Below are positions 21,064-31,077 of a stretch of DNA of 64,000 bases, piece by piece. This DNA comes from Adiantum capillus-veneris (Eukaryota; Streptophyta; Polypodiopsida; Polypodiales; Pteridaceae): contig CM043942.1 in assembly GCA_014529385.2 (NCBI GenBank), positions 112,004,141-112,068,140 of the forward strand, read 5' to 3'. A program made the position numbers and the translations under genes. The first letter of the stretch is position 1. Every line of letters begins with the position of its first letter. The notes below the pieces were generated by a model. It was not told the origin of the DNA, did no database searches, and was given only the letters and a program-made list of their open reading frames with translations.

Positions 21064-22399
21064 ATGGATGATGAGGAGTTTCTTTCTTCTTTGTCACCGC
21101 AGCAAAGACAGTGGTACGTGGAGCGTCATCGCTCTGGCGCATCATCACGCGTTCCTACTCCATCCGCATCTCCCTCTCTTTCGGAGCATTCGGCGCGCTC
21201 CAAAGCTTCGGCGTCGACGAGACGAGCTTCACACTCGTCTAGACACCGGCGCTCTAGTGGTGGCGGTGGCGGTTGTTGTGAGGATTCCGCCACCGATGCC
21301 TCCACACCGCCTCGTGTTCGACAAGGCTCTTTACCCTCCCCTTCTTTGCCCGCCCCCACACCAGCCACAGCATCTCCATCTACGCCAGGTTTTGCACGAG
21401 TGACTATTCCTAGCAACTACACACCTCTACCTACTCCGCCAGGAGCCACCCCACTCGACACTCCTCGCTTCGGGGCCCAGACGCCGGTGGAGACACCTGA
21501 CGTCCGTACCCCCATCGACACGTCGCTAGAGACCCCTGCCGGGACACCCAGGTTCACGCGTCACCGGTCAGAGGGCTTGCCTTACTCCGTCGACTTCAGC
21601 GGCGGCATCATCATGGATGATGACGGCAAGAAGGTGATCTCGCTCATGTGTGGTCTTTGCTCTCAGCTGTTTAGACACTACATACTAAACAAATGGAGTG
21701 AAGTACCAAGTGATTTAAAAAACAGACTCATCAGCATACTTCATGATGAGTTTCCCGTTCCAACACGGGATCAGCGCTTCAATGAAGACCTGATGAAGAT
21801 TCGAATGCGCGAATACTGCAAACACAAGCGTTCCGAAGTGCAAAAAGCAATCAAGAATGGGTGGAACAAGCCAGATTGGCTGCCCAAAGAAGATTGGAAG
21901 AATGCAAAGAAAGCAGCGCGCGAGAATCCCAACAAGTGGAAGCAACAAAAGGATGCAGCCAGAGCGCGAGTAGAGGCAGGGAGCTCGCACCACTTGGGGA
22001 GCGGTGGATGGACATCATTTGAGGCCGATTTTGTAAGTGTTTTCGCATTGCTCTTTATGTTCGATAGTTTAGGGTTTATGAGTTTTTTAATTCTAACATA
22101 ATGAAATCTTTGTATGTTTTGACAGTGGTCGATGACAGGACGTGATCCCACACCGTACGAGCGCGAGTACGCAGGCAGGAAGGGATTAAACGCCCTGATG
22201 GACATTCTCAGTTCTCGCGGCGGCATGGTTAGTATTAGGGTTTACTCTTTTCTATTTTTTGTATTGTTTTATAAATGTCGTTATATGTTTATACTTACTG
22301 AAAGCTGTCTTATTGTCTTTTTTTTGCAAAATCCGACAGATACGCCGCTTGGACGCGATGAGACGTCTGACTAGACGACGTCAGCTTAGCCGTAGCTAG
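21064..22399 (+). CDS. TNPA-like protein (Ptta/En-Spm transposase family), three exons
   Basis: This second CACTA gene probably encodes the DNA-binding partner of the transposase, acting at the subterminal repeats. The GT-AG model is 21064-22032, 22126-22227 and 22340-22399, all phase 0, giving 376 residues with no internal stop. The start is ATG 21064, just after a possible acceptor (AATGCAG). Residues about 20-180 are low-complexity Ser/Pro/Thr with repeated TP and ETP motifs. The C-terminal half has KWSEVPSDLKNRL, basic Trp-rich text and HHLGSGGWTSFEADF, then the conserved GRDPTPYEREY in exon 2. The end is very basic (RRLTRRRQLSRS). This is the only multi-exon gene in the window that looks intact. 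Confidence 0.8.
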
Positions 22400-22737
22400 A
22401 TAGCATTAGTTTAGGGTTTCTCATAGCTTATGTATCATGAGACGGATTTTATACGTCTTTTTGAACCATGTATATTATTACATTTGTCACCGCAGTTCCT
22501 TTTGCCAATCAATTCTTTATGCCTATGATGTTGTACAATTGTCATTATTACATTTGCCAATCAATTCATTTTGCCTATGATGTGTACAATTGTCAATTTT
22601 GCAAACAATGCGTCTTGTTGGTGACTATTTTGGGTCTATTATCTACCCTTGTACTTTTTTTAAAAAGTGAATCAAGTACAATATGGTTGATGGGTGGCAG
22701 GGCATTCAATTCCCTGTCACCAAAAAAAAATTCTCTT
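22400..22737. other. 3' region of the CACTA element before the subterminal repeats
   Basis: AT-rich sequence contains an imperfect local repeat (ACAATTGTCA and TTGCCAATCAATTC, each seen twice at about 22500-22600). No ORF is credible. It should hold the 3' UTR and polyadenylation signal of the TNPA-like gene. Confidence 0.55.
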
Positions 22738-22935
22738 GGGCGTCGCTATTTATGGCTCTGTAGCGTCGCTATAGTCTTCTGTGTAAACGTCGCTATAACC
22801 GTCGCTATGAGCGTCGCTATATAGAGACTCTCATAGCGACGCTTATGGCGACGCATATAGCGACACTCTCGTAGCGACGGTTTTAGCGACGCCGGGGGTT
22901 ATAAAAACCCAGTGTATTTCCGTCGCTAACAGCGT
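22738..22935. repeat. Right subterminal repeats of the CACTA element
   Basis: CGTCGCTA occurs six times and TAGCGACG three times in about 200 bases, with near copies between them. An 11-base inverted pair, AGCGTCGCTAT at 22810-22820 and its complement at 22833-22843, could form a hairpin. The cluster is denser than at the left end. Confidence 0.85.
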
Positions 22936-22950
22936 CACAAGAGCACACAA

Positions 22951-22962
22951 CCTCTTGTAGTG
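22951..22962 (-). repeat. Right terminal inverted repeat
   Basis: CCTCTTGTAGTG is the exact reverse complement of the left end, and it is followed by TTT. Confidence 0.95.
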
Positions 22963-23289
22963 TTTGACTTCCTAACCAGAAATCAAGAAGAAAAAAATGG
23001 TATAAACAAAAAAGAAACACCAAAAATGTGAAAACAAGACCTATGCCATTAGTCTCCAGTAGAACACAATTCCTGATGTAGATAGATGCACATGATTGTG
23101 TCAAGGATAAAATCAATGCCAGATATCCTTCAAACGAAAATCTAGAAATGTCAAAAACATCAAGAAAAGCAAGGAAGGATACGCAAGCAAAGTCAAACAA
23201 ACAGGACAAGGAGCCAACCATGACACAAGTTGAGCGGAAAAAGAAATATCAAGAGTTAAAAAAAGCTCTAAAGGAGATATACGATCGAA
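22963..23289 (+). pseudogene. Element 3 sequence resuming after the CACTA insertion
   Basis: It starts with the TTT duplication. One frame reads a basic, Lys-rich segment (about 23100-23280; SKTSRKARKDTQAKSNKQDK), the expected linker between protease and RT. No domain is recognised. Confidence 0.5.
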
Positions 23290-24496
23290 ATGGAGACCAC
23301 AGAAGAGGATGGTAAGGATGTAATGAGTGTTCTATCCCATTACAAAAAGTATACTCTCCAAGATCAAAAAATCATTACCAAACAACCTGTTAGAGAGTTA
23401 CGAAAACAAGGCAAGTCTTACGAAGGTCATGAGAATGTGAAAAAGATAGACTTGGCTGAACTGGGGGAAGAACCTAGGCCTGCCTACATTGCAAATGACC
23501 TAACAGAGGAAGAAGAAGAGCTTTTTCTAAGCTTGCTAAAATAATACCAAGATATCTTTGCTTGGTCTTACAAGGATTTGAAAGGGTGTTGATCCAAAAA
23601 TCTGTCAACATACCATACCCATGTGAGATGATGCGAAACCAGGTAGACAAAGGCCATACCCATATAATGAAATATTTTCCAGGAAAATCAAAGAAGAAAT
23701 TGAGAAACTAGTGGAAGCCAAATTCATTTACGAAATTAAATACACAGATTGGGAGTCTCCCATTGTGGTAGTACCGAAGAAGAATGGAAAATTACGAGTG
23801 TATGTCAATCTCAAAAAAGTGAATGAAGCTACCATTAGAGACAACTCTCCTCTTCCAATCATTGAGCATGTGTTAGAACGAGTTGCAGGTAAAGAATCTT
23901 ACAGTTTTTTCGATGGCTTTTTTGGATACAATCAACTTTTGGTTGACCCAAAAGATCAACATAAAACTGCTTTTGCAACGAAATGGGGTATTTTTGCCTA
24001 TCGGGTTATGCCCTTTGGGTTAACTAATGCTCCTACCACCCTTCAAATATTGATGAGCCACGCTTTTAAAGAATATCTAAGCAAATTCTTGGAAGTGTAT
24101 ATGGATGATCTATGCATACATTCATCAATCCGAGCTGATCATTTTGGACACCTCAAAAAGGTATTCGAAAAATGTAGACTTTATAGGATTTTCCTAAATC
24201 CTGAAAAGGGCACATTCATGGGTAGACAAGGAAAATTTCTTAGACATATAGTGTCTAAAAATGGAATACCTATTGATATTGAAAAAGTTCATGTCATTGA
24301 TGATTTGCCTAGACCAACAATAGTCAAGGGGGTTCAAGCCTTCATGGGGCATTGTGGATATTACAGACGGTTCATTTATATGCACGCTATAATTGCAAAA
24401 CCCATGTATAGCTTGATTACACACTTTGAATGGACCGAGGAATGTGAAGAATCCTTCATGAAGCTTAAGCTACTCTCACCTCAACTCCAATCTTGA
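23290..24496 (+). pseudogene. Reverse transcriptase of element 3
   Basis: The RT starts after a Glu-rich segment with YQDIFAWSYKDLKG (about 23545-23590), typical of plant gypsy RTs. A one-base shift near 23585 moves it to frame 2. From 23711 the domain is continuous: WESPIVVVPKKNGKLR, LPIIEHVLERVAGK, PFGLTNAPTTLQ, the catalytic Y-M-D-D at 24098-24109, then NPEKGTF. An unusual FDGFFGYNQ replaces the usual FDGYSGYNQ. The catalytic residues are intact, but the shift, the stop at 23542-23544 and a further shift near 24490 break the polyprotein. It belongs to a different lineage from elements 1 and 2. Confidence 0.8.
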
Positions 24497-24950
24497 AAGC
24501 ACCAGATCGGAATAAGATATCCCGCATACATGTAGACGCTTCCAATCTTGGTACGGCTTATACTAGCTCAACCAAGAGACGGAAAATTTGACTTTCCTAT
24601 TTCTTATGCTAGCCGACAATTGAACATGGAAAACAAAAATTACACTACCACTGAAAGAGAAGGATTAGGAATGATCTATGCCGTTAAAAAGTATAGACAT
24701 TACCTATTAGCCAACAAGTTTGTGTTCTTTGTGGACCACCAAGCCTTGTTGTATGGTCAACAAGCCATGCAGCACAAGAAGAATAGTGAGATGGTTCATC
24801 ATTATTTTGGAATTTGATTTCACTGTGTTTGTAAAAAAGGCACTACAAATCAAACAACAGATTATTTGTCAAGGATTGTTTCAAGAGAATCACCTAAACG
24901 GGTAGACGATGATCTACTAGATGCCTATATGTTCCCTGTGTAAATGGTAC
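24497..24950 (+). pseudogene. RT-linked RNase H of element 3
   Basis: The stretch at 24548-24817 reads PISYASRQLNMENKNYTTTEREGLGMIYAVKKYRHYLLANKFVF, then VDHQALLY. This is the RNase H-like domain directly following RT in gypsy elements. It is in a different frame from the RT, and a further shift comes near 24790 (LEFDFTVF). The usual D-E-D set is only partly visible, with E in TTERE and D in VDHQ. Confidence 0.7.
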
Positions 24951-25099
24951 CTCGATGATCAAAAAACATGGTATCATTGATGACCATAGCTCAAATGGAT
25001 TCACAAATACCACTTCCTATAACAATCAGATTAATCGAGCAATCGGCTATGTATCAATTACTAGCTGGTAGACTATACAAAAGAAATTGAGATGGAATA

Positions 25100-25310
25100 T
25101 TGCTCTTATGAATTAATCCTGATGAGAAAAACTAGTACTTAAGTCAAGCACATACTACCATAGTAGGACTTCACTTTGTGGAAGATCAGACTATGCAAAG
25201 AATCTTGAGACTTGGAGTATTTTGGCCAAATACGAGGAGTGATGTTTGATCTTTTGTAAAGGATTGTCCTCAATGTCAAAAACAATACCCATACCTCACT
25301 TAACATTGTT
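25100..25310 (+). pseudogene. First H2C2 integrase-type zinc module of element 3
   Basis: One frame reads QAHTTIVGLHF, then MQRILRLGVFWPNTRSDV, then DCPQCQ. This has the H-x-H, WP and C-x-x-C spacing of the integrase zinc-binding module. A TGA interrupts it at about 25247. A second, different module lies 350 bases downstream. Confidence 0.5.
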
Positions 25311-25379
25311 TCAAATGTCGCCTGTTCCTAAGTGGACTAACTATGTGGTTACTTACTTATCAAGCTGAACATTTCTTGA

Positions 25380-26560
25380 GGATCTGAGCAAATGCCGTCA
25401 AAGAGCAATTGAAACTAAAGTAAGAGACTATGCTCTTATTGGAAACCAATTGTATTGGAGAGGTAAGGATCAACATTTGTGGCTTTATGCAAATGAAGAC
25501 GAGTATATTCAGATTCTGGAACAATCATGCTGGATTAGATGGAGGTCACTCTTCTAGTGAGACCACCACAAGAGCAATCTTAATGGCAGGCATATGGTGG
25601 CCAACACTTTTTGCAGATGCCAAAGAATATGTTCGAAGGTGTGATGCTTGTCAATGAGTAAAAATGCCAACTCGTATAGATAGCATGCCCTTAAGACCAA
25701 TGATAGGGGACTAGAGCTTTTGCAAAGTAGGGTATAGATTTTGTTGGGCCAATATAGCTACTTGCTTATAGAACCCAAGCTCAATATATCATTGTAGCTA
25801 CGGACTATTTGACCAAGTGGGCCGAGGCTAAAGCAACTCAAAAGAATGATGCGAGAACCACTGCTGCATTCTTATATGAGTATGTATTCACGAGATATGA
25901 TCTGACAATATAAATTGTCAGTGATCGGGGAACTCATTTCCTCCATGAGGTAATCGAGTATTTGCTTAATGAGTTTATGGTCATCCATAACAAATCAGCT
26001 CCCTATCACCCACAAGAAAACGGGCAAGCTGAGCATATAAACAAAATTCTTAGCTTGGTATTGACTAAAGTGGTTAGTTCAGGAAGGACACACACGGAAA
26101 TGAATCTCTATGCTTCTCTATGGGTATATCGAGTTTCACATCTTTAAATGCTACACCCTTTAACCTTGTTTATGGTCTTGATTCCATACTCCCAATGGAA
26201 TTTCTATTGCCGACACTAAGGGTAGCTACGGATCTTGAATGGACTTGACAAGAATTGTCAGAGAGACTATAAGATTTAGAAATGCCAGACAAGCAAAGGC
26301 TCACTGCCGTATCTCACATTTATGCACAAAAGCGGAAACAAAAACAGTTTTTTGATTCCCATCTAATAACAAAAATTTCAAGAAAGGGGACTTCGTTTTA
26401 GTCTACTCCCTTAAGCAACACATTCCCAAGTTTAAGAAAAAGAGAAATGGACCATTTATCATTGGAGATGTATCTCCAAGTGGATCAGTAAAGTTGTCCA
26501 CCATATATGGTGAACGAATGGCTAATTGGACTAGTGGATTCCGTTTCAAGAAATAGAATT
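25380..26560 (+). pseudogene. Integrase of element 3
   Basis: A lead-in reads YALIGNQLYWRGKDQ (about 25420-25470). An H2C2 module follows (HAGLDGGH...GIWWPTLFADA...CDAC, 25525-25655). The core spans about 25790-26147: D in ATDYLTKWAEA, D in IVSDRGTHF and E in PQENGQAEHIN. The C-terminal part (about 26385-26555) reads KKGDFVLVYS...RNGPFIIGDVSPSGSV. Stops such as TGA 25655-25657 and TAA at about 25912, plus several shifts, make it inactive. The core style (TKWAEA, SDRGTHF) is Tat-like and differs from elements 1 and 2 (TRWVEA, SDNGPGF). Confidence 0.75.
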
Positions 26561-26699
26561 TGCTGCTAACCATGAACTGCTAGAAAGAATGCATGCAGCC
26601 AAGCAAAGGAGGATTAAACAACAACATGTTATTGATGAAGCCCAAGAGGAAGCTCGGCTTTGAGTACTCAAATGGAAAGCTGCTCTCAAGAATCAATAG

Positions 26700-27368
26700 A
26701 TGCCGATTCCCATCAACACTCTGGAAATAGACGACCGATAATGGGAATTTCCTAAAGATGCAGTTTCAACAGATGATGAATGGTTAGATGGAATGGATCT
26801 GCGTATCAAAGTACAGCTCAACAATCATAGAACAAATGCTTTGTTCGACACAGGAGCTAGAGTAAATGCAGTCAGTTATTCCACGTACAAGAAAGCAACA
26901 AGTCAAGCATTGACATTAGGAATAACAACAATAAAACAATGCAACAAGAACCCAACACCAACATTGAGAGTAGTCAACGTGAACGTGATAGTACATCGAT
27001 GTTCATGTCCTCATCAGTTTGTATGCTTACCAAATGAACATATGAATGAGACGTTGATTCTTAGAATTCCCTCGATGTAGACATACAAGGCAATACTAGA
27101 TTGGGATACAAATCAGCTCAAGCTATCACCTAAAGGCGGAAAACTCATTGTTCCAATTGCACCGAGCAAGGAGGAATGGAAAGGGAGTAATCAACATAGC
27201 AAACCACGAAGAATTCAATCTTCTACATCCTCTCGACAAGAAAATTGTACAAGTAGCATTCAAGGAGTCATGCAAATTTGGGTACCAAAAGCACAGCTTA
27301 AGGACAAGCCGATTCAAATCTGGGTGCCCAAAACATCATCGACAAACCAAAGAAGGAACCTAACTTGA
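26700..27368 (+). pseudogene. Second retropepsin-like ORF, downstream of integrase
   Basis: Frame 3 from ATG 26700 is open to TGA 27366-27368 except for TAA at about 26739 and TAG 27078-27080. It holds ALFDTGARVNAVSYSTYKKA, with the D-T-G-A catalytic motif at 26847-26858. After a strand region comes MNETLILRIPSM-stop-TYKAILDWDTNQLKL, which matches the C-terminal half of retropepsins (ILG...y.a.IDW). The later part has a 14-residue tandem repeat around Q-I-W-V-P-K. A protease after integrase is unusual, since element 3 already has one at 14037. It may be an accessory ORF of the element or the remnant of another element. Confidence 0.55.
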
Positions 27369-27827
27369 AATGGATTTGGCAAAGAAAGGAGCACATATCT
27401 TCTCCACAGACAGTAAACCCAATCAATCAATGGAGACTTAAGTCTCTGAAGATTCCACCACACCAAGCACACCAACCTACCAATGGCAAAAAAAAGCTCA
27501 ACAATAGTTAAAAGTGCTACCAACAGCTTAGGCAATCACCTTGCTGAAGAATCCTGATGGTACAATCAAACAGAGTGCACACAAGCTACATGATTTTCTC
27601 TTTTGGAAGACAACATCAAAAAGCCTCGACATCAGAAACCCTTGAGTTAATTACTCAAGACCCAGCCCTTGCACAGCATATTGTTTTGAAATGCATTGAT
27701 CTTCAAATCATGGTAGAGCCAACCACGGCTATGCATAAGACACGATTGTTCAACCCATCCACAGAGTCGTCCCGGGGTACGCCGTCTAGGAGGGGTGGAA
27801 GGGCACTAAGTATTCAAGGGCAATGTT
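27369..27827 (+). other. 3' end region of element 3
   Basis: It includes a 100-residue ORF at 27557-27856 with no recognised domain. The remainder shows broken coding character (Thr, Lys, Pro rich). Nothing firmer can be said. Confidence 0.35.
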
Positions 27828-27845
27828 TGAAGAGGGAGGAAAAAG
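27828..27845 (+). promoter_or_regulatory. Probable polypurine tract of element 3
   Basis: A purine run GAAGAGGGAGGAAAAAG is followed six bases later by TGTTAACG, a plausible LTR start. The matching 5' LTR cannot be found in the window, so the call is tentative. Confidence 0.45.
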
Positions 27846-27851
27846 TTCGAT

Positions 27852-28781
27852 GTTAACGTGTGATTTTTTGCAAAATTATCTAATAATGCCCTTATAATTC
27901 ATCATCAAGGAAAAATTCATTGATAATATCTTCCCGATGAGTGTAAATAGTGTATATACTATCAAAAAATAGTCCTTTTTTGTTATTTTTCATCATTTTT
28001 CTTGATAATGAGACCTTAAAAAGGAGAAAGCCAACAAAAAACAATAAAGCTATGTTTGTGAATGGATCTTCTTAATTATTGGATTTCACTTTGCGTTTTT
28101 AGCGCATTTTGTTATTTTCTTTGATTTTTTAATAAACAGGTCAAAAATTAATAATAATAAGCAAAGGAGCTCAGATGGAAAAATGGAAGACACGGTGCTG
28201 ATCAAAAAGACAAGGCGAACAAGCACAAAAATTTTCAATGGAATCAAAAGATGGAAGCGGGAAGCCTAAATTAGACAGTCATACCTAGTTTTGCAAAATT
28301 CTTGCAGAATGAGCTACAAGATTCCGATCGGAGAAATTTTTGAGTTTAACATAGATGTCACGGCCTACTAGGACTAACGGGGAATCTGGGAAATATGGTT
28401 CATGAAGTCCGGGTATAGATGTCCCAGGTAGGCTAAAACCACCTCATTTCCACTTGTTACCTTTGCAGAGAGAGCATTTCCACTTGTTACCTTTGCAGAG
28501 AGAGCTTTTCGACCTCTTTTGCGTGTACTTTCCTTAGTCTATAGTTGCTCGTTTTCAGCACCATCTCACATGAGACATGAGGGGTAAGTTCTTTACTCAT
28601 CAATGATTCATTTTGTACGGCTGGTAGCTAGTCTAAACCCTTAGAAAAAACCCTAGAATATGAGCAGTGCAGGAAGACCTACGATCAAAAACTGACCATA
28701 GCGGCCTGTCAGCTCGACGAAATCGGATTAGATTTTAATTATAGCATGCTCTAATATAATAGAACTTTTCTATATCATCAG
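27852..28781 (+). repeat. Probable LTR start or leader, no gene
   Basis: It starts TGTTAACG after the polypurine run. The sequence is AT-rich up to about 28160, then less so. A 30-base unit (CATTTCCACTTGTTACC and 13 more bases) is repeated in tandem at 28445-28474 and 28475-28504. No TATA box stands out. The end is not defined. Confidence 0.4.
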
Positions 28782-29174
28782 TTGACCATTCGGCAGGGGT
28801 CGAGGGGGTCCCCAGTAGAAAAGCTAGGTTTTTGGCAAATGCGAGAATTTGGTTCTGAGTCCATAGACAGCTTGCCTACGAGGTTTATATACAATGTATA
28901 TGATTGGTTTCGTGAAATCAATCAAGGAAAGCCCTCAAAAAGCAGAAAACAACTCGAAGGATACAAAGCGTCAAATTCGACATACGACGTTAAACTGACT
29001 CCAAATGAGCCAAAATTGGATGAGTTGCTTCACAACTATGTTGCGGACAAGTCCAAAGCCTCAAAAGCGACTAACCAACTCAACAAGCAGTATAGTTACA
29101 GAAATCAGAGATTTCAGAGTCGACAAAGCACAAAGTGGTGCCGGCAAGACCAAACTTTACCAAATTCATTTTAG
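28782..29174 (+). CDS. ORF of 130 residues, unknown
   Basis: An open frame runs from ATG 28782 to TAG. The protein is hydrophilic and basic (KSRKQLEGYKAS, NQRFQSRQSTKW), with no motif I recognise. It lies just upstream of the second palindrome array, so it may be part of an element leader. It could be a chance ORF. Confidence 0.25.
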   Translation: MTIRQGSRGSPVEKLGFWQMREFGSESIDSLPTRFIYNVYDWFREINQGKPSKSRKQLEGYKASNSTYDVKLTPNEPKLDELLHNYVADKSKASKATNQLNKQYSYRNQRFQSRQSTKWCRQDQTLPNSF

Positions 29175-29244
29175 GACTTGTTTTAGGTGTATAGAATGTA
29201 TTTATGTCAAAGATTTTAAGTTTTGCAAGAAAAATGTGACTACT

Positions 29245-29840
29245 GTAAATAATCGTAATTATTTACTTTGCACTATTTTCGCTTGGAAGTTGTATCATCA
29301 CCTCACCTATCATTTGTATACACCCATTACATGCCAAAAATCAAGTATGAGCCAAAATGATCACATATAACTTGGAAAATTGCCAAAAAAAGCAAGGAAG
29401 TCTTTGCAAGCCAAATTCTGAGTTATAGACTACTTTTTTTTATCCAAATCACCTCATATCACATACACAGGGTCTATACAGTGCGTAGAACCAAGTTGTA
29501 CCAAAAAAAGTTGATTTTGATAAAAAAGTGAATAATCGCAATAATTTACTTTCATGTCAAAATGGAAGAGTTTTGCTATCTTGCCATCATACATCCAAAG
29601 TACATGATTTGTTAAGCCCACTACCAAGTTTGAACCAATTTGGAGCTTAAAATTTCAAATTTCCTTTATATGTATTGTTTCAAAGACTTAAAGCCAAAAT
29701 CTAGTACCATTTTCACTCTATGCATCCAAATCAGCCCATATTTCACTGAGAGTATTTATGTGGTATATACTTCAAGCCTGCAATGCCAAATTTGCAAAAA
29801 GTTGAAAAATTAATGAACTGTAAATAATGCAATTATTTAC
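29245..29840. repeat. Second palindrome array, period about 290 bp
   Basis: Dyads at 29245-29266 (9-base arms GTAAATAAT/ATTATTTAC, centre CGTA), 29528-29549 (degenerate) and 29820-29840 (same arms, centre GCA) are spaced 283 and 292 bases apart. The arms are the same as in the array at 9391-9991. Other text in the units differs from that array, although a CCAAATCA...CATAT stretch recurs inside this one (about 29450 and 29735). It lies 190 bases upstream of the ORF at 30029, just as the first array precedes the gag ORF at 10758. Confidence 0.8.
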
Positions 29841-30028
29841 TTTTGTTGTACTTTTTTGTTTTGACTTTACAATCTTGTTCCTTACATGTTTTTATGCATC
29901 TATGCTTGTTCAAAAACTTATCTGAAGCAAATTGGACCAAAATTGTCATCATTTCGGAGTGAAGGACACTCCTGAGAAAAATCTGTCAAATTTGCTAACT
30001 TTGACGCTCTATTCACTGAACAGGATCC

Positions 30029-31024
30029 ATGCAAGCAACAGAGAGGGCCAAGAAAAAGCTCAACCAGAAAGAAAAGTTGCAAAAGCTACCCACATACCAA
30101 CTAGACCCTGATTCAGTCAAGAATGCAAAAGCGACCTATCGCTCAAAGGAACAGCTTGAGGAGCACAACACCACAGTGTTCACCGGAAAATTCAAGAATG
30201 AGGAAGGACATCAGGTAGATCTACAACTTCTACCCAAAGAAGTATATGATGTCGCCGCAAAACTTGAGACCAAAGAAGCCAACCGAAGGCTAGGACTCAA
30301 AGATTATTATGAACAAGAGCCATGTGGAGTGGACTTCCAAAAGGCTTATGATCTTTTGTCCACGATCAAAGAAGATGGAACCGGTCAGATTTTTGACCCT
30401 CAAGGGAATAAAGTTGAAGTGGTAAATACCAAGGTGATAGTGACATAAGTACTTAGACTGCACACAAAAGGAATGACAATAAGGACAGGAGACAGAAAAA
30501 TGACTGGAACTTTCCCTAAAAAAATCGTCGCAGCCACCTTTGCAGACCTTTTTCACAAACAGGTGGAGGAGCCCGCAAGGTTATACCATCAACATTTCCA
30601 TTTCCTTGCTAAGAGGCCGCCAAGGTATACGAAGTCCAATCATGCGGTTTCCACCACCTTTACGCAAGTCCTCAAGTGGACAACCAGACAATCAATTGAA
30701 CACACACAATATGTTTTGACCCCATTGAAAGCAACAAAGAATGAAGGAAAGATCACATACCTGGGTGCACCAGAAGTTTTGACCAGGATTGCATACCATG
30801 CCATCGGCATGGCCGACAACCTACCACCTGCCCCAAATCAAAACACTTGGATAGTGTCAGCTCAACCATCTCCTCGAGCTACAAGATCTGCCAAGAGATC
30901 ATACAAGTCAGATGAAGAGTCTGCTGAGAGCTCGCCGGAACGGCACAACAGTGAAAGCTCGGATAATGAACAAAGGAGAGCGTGCATTGAAGAAATGAAG
31001 AGAAAAGTTGTGGCAGCACACTAG
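30029..31024 (+). pseudogene. Unrecognised ORF after the second palindrome array
   Basis: Frame 2 from ATG 30029 to TAG 31022-31024 carries one internal stop, TAA 30446-30448, probably CAA before mutation, giving a protein of about 330 residues. The first 30 residues are very basic (KKKLNQKEKLQK). The middle reads KKIVAATFADLFHKQVEEPA and TYLGAPEVLTRIAYHAIGM. The end is Ser/Glu/Arg-rich (SDEESAESSPERHNSESSD). I cannot assign a family. Its position after the array and before a coiled-coil ORF suggests a gag-like or accessory protein of a retroelement. Confidence 0.4.
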
Positions 31025-31077
31025 GAGGAGCCTGTGCAAAAACAAGCCTGGTTTGAAAGATAGAACCACTCATACCA

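Larger units (their letters stand above)
14915..22962 (+). mobile_element. Complete CACTA (En/Spm) DNA transposon with TNP2 and TNPA-like genes
   Basis: The ends are exact inverted copies of CACTACAAGAGG, and 3-bp TTT duplications flank them. Total length is 8,048 bp. Subterminal CGTCGCTA/TAGCGACG repeats lie at both ends. Inside are a repeat-rich 5' region with a captured HIPP fragment (15982-16341), a six-exon TNP2-type transposase (17061-20834) and a three-exon Ptta/En-Spm-like gene (21064-22399). CACTA elements move by cut and paste. The transposase has two premature stops, so this copy is probably not autonomous. It lies inside element 3 and is therefore younger than that element. Confidence 0.92.
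9285..27851 (+). mobile_element. Tat-like Ty3/gypsy element 3, broken and split by a CACTA insertion
   Basis: This is an older gypsy element recognised from gag (10758-12176), zinc fingers, protease (14037), then RT with YMDD, RNase H and integrase (23290-26560), in plant Tat-like style (YQDIFAWSYKDL; FVDHQALLY). The CACTA transposon at 14915-22962 interrupts it between protease and RT. The leader at about 9290-10290 carries a tandem array with a palindrome. Element 1 ends at its left edge, so its 5' LTR is not identified. A polypurine-like run at 27828-27845 followed by TGTTAACG suggests that the 3' LTR starts near 27852. Unlike the younger elements it has frameshifts as well as stops. Confidence 0.7.

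Noticed and set aside
27557-27856. 100-residue ORF before the polypurine-like run as a gene
   Set aside because: No domain, no partner copy, and it runs into the polypurine run. It is kept only as part of the 3' region of element 3.
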